A DNA stretch of 19,039 nt from Anaerolineae bacterium (lineage in GTDB: Bacteria; Chloroflexota; Anaerolineae; B4-G1; SLSP01). The translations under genes and the position numbers were made by a program. The stretch is from positions 1 to 19,039 of the forward strand of contig JAFGNI010000056.1 of assembly GCA_016927095.1 (NCBI GenBank). The letters run 5' to 3'. Shown in pieces: positions 16,670 to 19,039 of this stretch. The notes below the pieces were generated by a model. It worked only from the letters and a program-made list of their open reading frames with translations. It made no database searches and was not told the DNA's origin. How positions within the stretch are numbered: position 1 is the first letter of the stretch; the number at the start of each line of letters is the position of its first letter.

Positions 16670-16701
16670 GATTTGTCCATTTGCCGGTTTGTTCGATTTC
16701 T
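16670..16701 (+). repeat. Degenerate octamer tandem repeat in the same gap
   Basis: GATTTGTC-CATTTGCC-GGTTTGTT-CGATTTCT shows an 8-base period with a central TTT-rich core. The rest of the gap (16569-16606 and 16635-16669) shows no coding frame or other structure. Similar short degenerate repeats occur between genes in some bacterial genomes; whether they recur here is not visible from one window. Confidence 0.4.
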
Positions 16702-16731
16702 ATCACGTTAATGGCCTGAACTGCGGCGGTG

Positions 16732-16740
16732 TGGTATACT
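16732..16740 (+). promoter_or_regulatory. Extended -10 promoter of the SufT-like gene
   Basis: TG-G-TATACT is an extended -10 element nearly identical in context (GTGGTAT) to the one before tgt. It lies 29 bases before ATG 16770. A TTGACA at 16742-16747 immediately downstream has no -10 partner at the right distance and is probably incidental. Confidence 0.5.
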
Positions 16741-16769
16741 GTTGACAACATTTATCGAGGAGGTTGGCG

Positions 16770-17063
16770 ATGCAGGGTGATGCAAGCGAGATCCGCATGG
16801 GACTGCGCGATGTGATCGATTTCGAGATCGGGCTGGACGTTGTGGCCCTCGGTATGATTCGGGACATCGAAGTGAGCGACGACAAGGTCACGGTCACGAT
16901 GATCCTCACGTCGCCGATGTGCCCTATGGCGTCGTTTATGATGAACCAGGTGAAGGAACGCGCATCAGAGCTGACGGATCTGCCGGTCGAGGTCGTGATG
17001 GGCCGGGAGCTCTGGAAGCCCGATATGATGGAAGAGGAAGCGCGGGAGGCGTTGGGCATCTAG
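16770..17063 (+). CDS. SufT/MIP18-family (DUF59) iron-sulfur assembly protein
   Basis: This 97-residue protein has the family pattern: an N-terminal DVIDFEIGLDVVALGMIRDI (usually D-P-E-I-x-x-x-I-V-x-L-G-L-I), a beta strand pair, and the conserved cysteine Cys51 in LTSPMCPMA. The C-terminal W-K-P-D-M-M-E-E-E-A-R segment is also typical. Members help assemble or deliver Fe-S clusters (SufT, eukaryotic MIP18). The aromatic Phe replacing Pro in the DPE motif is a small deviation. ATG 16770 follows GAGGAGG (16757-16763) by six bases. It stands alone with its own promoter, not inside a suf operon. It may service the radical SAM and other Fe-S enzymes of the cell, which is inference. Confidence 0.88.
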   Translation: MQGDASEIRMGLRDVIDFEIGLDVVALGMIRDIEVSDDKVTVTMILTSPMCPMASFMMNQVKERASELTDLPVEVVMGRELWKPDMMEEEAREALGI

Positions 17064-17118
17064 GCGGCTATGTCGTGACGTCCTGGCGCATGGTAGGATG
17101 CGCGGCATCCGGTCCTTC

Positions 17119-17146
17119 TTGACAAGGATCCCGTGTCGTGCATAAT
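17119..17146 (+). promoter_or_regulatory. Sigma-70-type promoter of pheST
   Basis: A perfect TTGACA (17119-17124) is followed after 16 bases by CATAAT (17141-17146); reading ATAATA (17142-17147) gives the ideal 17-base spacing. Transcription should start near 17153, just ahead of the T-box stem I. It is the best promoter match in the window. Confidence 0.8.
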
Positions 17147-17159
17147 AGATAGTACATAG

Positions 17160-17462
17160 CGATCAAAGGCTGTGACAGGGAGAAGTACCCGGGCCGCATC
17201 TGACAGGGAGGCGTGATCGGCGACTGAGAATCGCGCCCAGTGAAAGCCCGGCGAAGTTCGCCCTCGAGCCGACCATTGAACGGCCTGCTGGCGGCACAAG
17301 TAGATGGCTCCGCTGGCCCGGCGTTATCGGGGCAACCCATCGTCGAAAGACTGTGGGGGTGAGTGGCCTAGCGTGTCGTGGTTGTGATGCGGCAAGCCGG
17401 GCAAGCAGGGTGGTACCACGGGAGTTACGCTCTCGTCCCAGCAGGGATGAGGGCGTTTTTTT
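17160..17462 (+). promoter_or_regulatory. T-box leader (tRNA-Phe-responsive riboswitch) of pheST
   Basis: The leader senses uncharged tRNA-Phe and permits transcription of pheST when phenylalanyl-tRNA is scarce. Stem I base pairs are visible: GGCT 17168-17171 with AGCC 17267-17270, AGGG 17177-17180 with CCCT 17261-17264, and CCGGGC 17189-17194 with GCCCGG 17246-17251. The internal loop left by these holds TTC at 17257-17259, the Phe specifier codon. A stem III-like CGTTATC lies near 17321. The T-box core TGGTACCACG (17411-17420) carries the TGGT that pairs with an ACCA tRNA end, which fits tRNA-Phe discriminator A73. The terminator follows at once. Specifier, discriminator match and downstream gene all agree, so the assignment is strong. 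Confidence 0.93.
17428..17462 (+). terminator. T-box-controlled intrinsic terminator
   Basis: CGCTCTCGTCCC (17428-17439) pairs with GGGATGAGGGCG (17444-17455) across 12 positions with two G-T wobbles and an AGCA loop, followed by seven T (17456-17462). The 5' arm also pairs with the T-box core region in the competing antiterminator. Confidence 0.92.
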
Positions 17463-17534
17463 GTGCTGGGGCCGGTCATCGGAAGACGCCGAGGACGGGC
17501 CCCCTCCGACACAAAGTGCCAATGGGGGTGATGT

Positions 17535-18584
17535 ATGCGTTCATTCGAGCAGTTGGAGCAGTTGCGCGAGCAGGCGATGGCTGAGCTTGCTGTGGCCTCG
17601 GCCACCGATACTTTGGCGGCCTGGGAAGATGACTACTTGGGCCGCAAGGGCCAGATGACCCAACAGGCGCGGATGGTGGGCCAGCTGTCTAAGGAGGATC
17701 GCCCCGCCTTCGGGCGGCGCGTCAACGAGATCAAGCAGGAGTTGCAGGCGGCCTATGAGGCGCGCATGGAGGCGGTGCGCCATGAAGAGCTCTCGCGGCA
17801 GCTGGTTGAGGAGGCGATCGACGTGACGCTGCCGGGTCGCCCCGTCGTGCCCGGTCACCTGCACCTGACCACCCAGGCGTTGCGCGAGCTCTACGATGTC
17901 TTCGCGATCATGGGGTTTGAGGTCTACCAGGGCCCGGATGTGGAGTTGGAGGCCTACAACTTCGACCTGCTGAACATGCCGCCCTACCATCCGGCCCGCG
18001 ACAAGTGGGACACCTTCTGGGTGGCTGGGGGCGGCCACGATGACGGCGATCGCCGGCTGCTGCGCACGCACACATCGCCGGGCCAGATCCGGGCGATGCG
18101 CGAGCGTTATCCCGAGCCGATCCGTGTCATCTTGCCGGGCAAATGCTATCGCTACGAGCAGATCACCGTGCGGTCCGAGCACCAATTCTACCAGCTCGAG
18201 GGCCTCGCCGTGGGCCGCACTATAACGATGACCGATCTTATCGGCACGATCCAGCAATTCGCGCGGCTTTACTATGGGCCGAGCCGCACGGTTCGTGTGC
18301 GCAGTTCCTACTTCCCCTTCACGGAGCCCAGCATCGAGGCCGACGTGGATTGCCGATTCTGCGACGGCAAGGGATGCGCCATCTGCAAGTACACCGGCTG
18401 GCTGGAGATCGCCGGCGCGGGCATGGTCCATCCCGTCGTGCTCCAGAATGGCGGCTACGATCCCGCTGAGTGGAGCGGCTTCGCTTTCGGTCTCGGCGTT
18501 GAGCGCCCCGCGATGCAGAAGTACGGGGTGGAGGACATCCGGTACTTCTATGGGAACGATCTGCGGTTCTTGAGGCAATTCTAG
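17535..18584 (+). CDS. pheS: Phenylalanine-tRNA ligase alpha subunit
   Basis: This 349-residue catalytic subunit charges tRNA-Phe together with PheT. An N-terminal coiled-coil arm (1-95) precedes the class II catalytic core: RTHTSPGQIRAM (177-188), motif 2 region GKCYRYEQITVRSEHQFYQLEG, the Phe-pocket block YFPFTEPSIEADV (259-271) and motif 3 GFAFGLGVERPAM (315-327), where Pro replaces the usual Leu after ER. Four cysteines, Cys273, Cys276, Cys281 and Cys284 (CRFCDGKGCAIC), form a zinc-knuckle-like insertion seen in part of the PheS family. ATG 17535 follows a GGGGGTG site. The gene sits 72 bases downstream of the T-box terminator and ends 12 bases before pheT. Confidence 0.96.
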   Translation: MRSFEQLEQLREQAMAELAVASATDTLAAWEDDYLGRKGQMTQQARMVGQLSKEDRPAFGRRVNEIKQELQAAYEARMEAVRHEELSRQLVEEAIDVTLPGRPVVPGHLHLTTQALRELYDVFAIMGFEVYQGPDVELEAYNFDLLNMPPYHPARDKWDTFWVAGGGHDDGDRRLLRTHTSPGQIRAMRERYPEPIRVILPGKCYRYEQITVRSEHQFYQLEGLAVGRTITMTDLIGTIQQFARLYYGPSRTVRVRSSYFPFTEPSIEADVDCRFCDGKGCAICKYTGWLEIAGAGMVHPVVLQNGGYDPAEWSGFAFGLGVERPAMQKYGVEDIRYFYGNDLRFLRQF

Positions 18585-18596
18585 GAGATACTAAGA

Positions 18597-19039
18597 ATGA
18601 AAGCACCTCTCTCTTGGCTCAACGATTTCGTCGAGGTCGAGGATCTCGACATGGCGACATTCCGGCGGCGGCTGGACCTGGCGGGGCTGGAGGTCGAGTC
18701 GCTGGACATCATCGGCTACCCCGGTGCCGATCTCCCGTGGGATCCTGACAAGGTGGTGACGGCGGAGGTTCTGAGGGTCAAGCCACATCCCAATGCGGAC
18801 CGGCTGGTGTTGGCTGAGGTCAACTACGGCGGACAGGTCCACGAGTGGGTTGTGACCGGTGCCCCCAGTCTTTACGACCGCATGGGGAAGACCGATCTGC
18901 ACCTTAAGGTCGCCTTTGCATGGGAAGGCGCCGAGCTTTACGATGGCCACGTTGAGGGTTGGAAGAAGGCGCGGCTCAAGAAGACCAGCATTCGCGGCGA
19001 GCCGTCCCGGGCGATGGTCTGCTCTGAGAAAGAGTTGGG
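18597..19039 (+). CDS. pheT: Phenylalanine-tRNA ligase beta subunit (N-terminal part)
   Basis: The first 147 residues are present; the gene runs off the window. It opens with MKAPLSWLNDFVEV, the standard PheT start (K-x-S-L-x-W-L-x-x-F-V), followed by LDLAGLEVESLD and the tRNA-binding OB-fold beginning at about residue 40. The VKPHPNADRLVLAEV and VTGAPS segments of that domain are clear. An AGGAG site overlapping the pheS stop region lies nine bases before ATG 18597, so the two subunits are co-translated from the T-box-controlled message. Confidence 0.95.
   Translation, partial: MKAPLSWLNDFVEVEDLDMATFRRRLDLAGLEVESLDIIGYPGADLPWDPDKVVTAEVLRVKPHPNADRLVLAEVNYGGQVHEWVVTGAPSLYDRMGKTDLHLKVAFAWEGAELYDGHVEGWKKARLKKTSIRGEPSRAMVCSEKEL

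Noticed and set aside
16742..16747. TTGACA as a -35 box for the SufT-like gene
   Set aside because: No -10 element lies 15-19 bases downstream; that position is the ribosome-binding site and start codon.
17541..18578. Long minus-strand open frame (345 codons) opposite pheS
   Set aside because: It mirrors pheS exactly, shows low-complexity Leu/His/Arg-rich sequence, and has no ribosome-binding site or motif.

Overview
The window is a gene-dense stretch of a bacterial chromosome of moderately high GC content. Several traits point to Chloroflexota (an Anaerolineae-like lineage) without proving it: a T-box-regulated pheST operon with clear sigma-70-type promoters, a lipoprotein with a Thr/Pro-rich linker followed by an NBR1-type Ig domain and a CARDB-like domain, a CooC-like P-loop ATPase, two radical SAM enzymes, and a plant-type leucine-rich-repeat protein. 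No rRNA, tRNA, CRISPR array, phage gene or insertion sequence was found.

Left part (1-6120, all plus strand). The window opens in the last codons of a sugar-isomerase-like gene. A tightly packed run follows: an ATP-NAD-kinase-like protein, a HisC-like PLP aminotransferase and a radical SAM protein, joined by two 4-base ATGA stop/start overlaps, then the radical SAM enzyme AmrS 23 bases later. A MinD/CooC-like ATPase and peptide deformylase (def) come next, each with its own short leader.

Middle (6215-10058). This is a compact metal-uptake operon. Its first gene encodes an unusual regulator: one N-terminal membrane helix, a DtxR/MntR-like winged helix and metal-binding helical domain, and two FeoA-like SH3 domains. 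It overlaps feoB, which carries non-canonical sequences at the usual gate motifs, and feoB is followed by a ZIP-family transporter.

Centre-right (10330-12628). A TelA-family (toxic anion/tellurite resistance) gene is broken by an apparent one-base loss in a G run. Immediately downstream is a 465-residue protein joining plant-type LRRs, a hydrophobic hairpin and a C-terminal helical domain resembling XpaC, the usual neighbour of TelA in Firmicutes. This pair is the least conventional system in the window. A large secreted lipoprotein gene converges on it from the minus strand.

Right part (14491-19039). Translation and housekeeping genes: tgt (tRNA-guanine transglycosylase), map (type I methionine aminopeptidase with a SEC-C zinc motif), a SufT/MIP18-family protein, and pheS-pheT. 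The pheST leader holds a well-formed T-box with a UUC (Phe) specifier. pheT runs off the end of the window.
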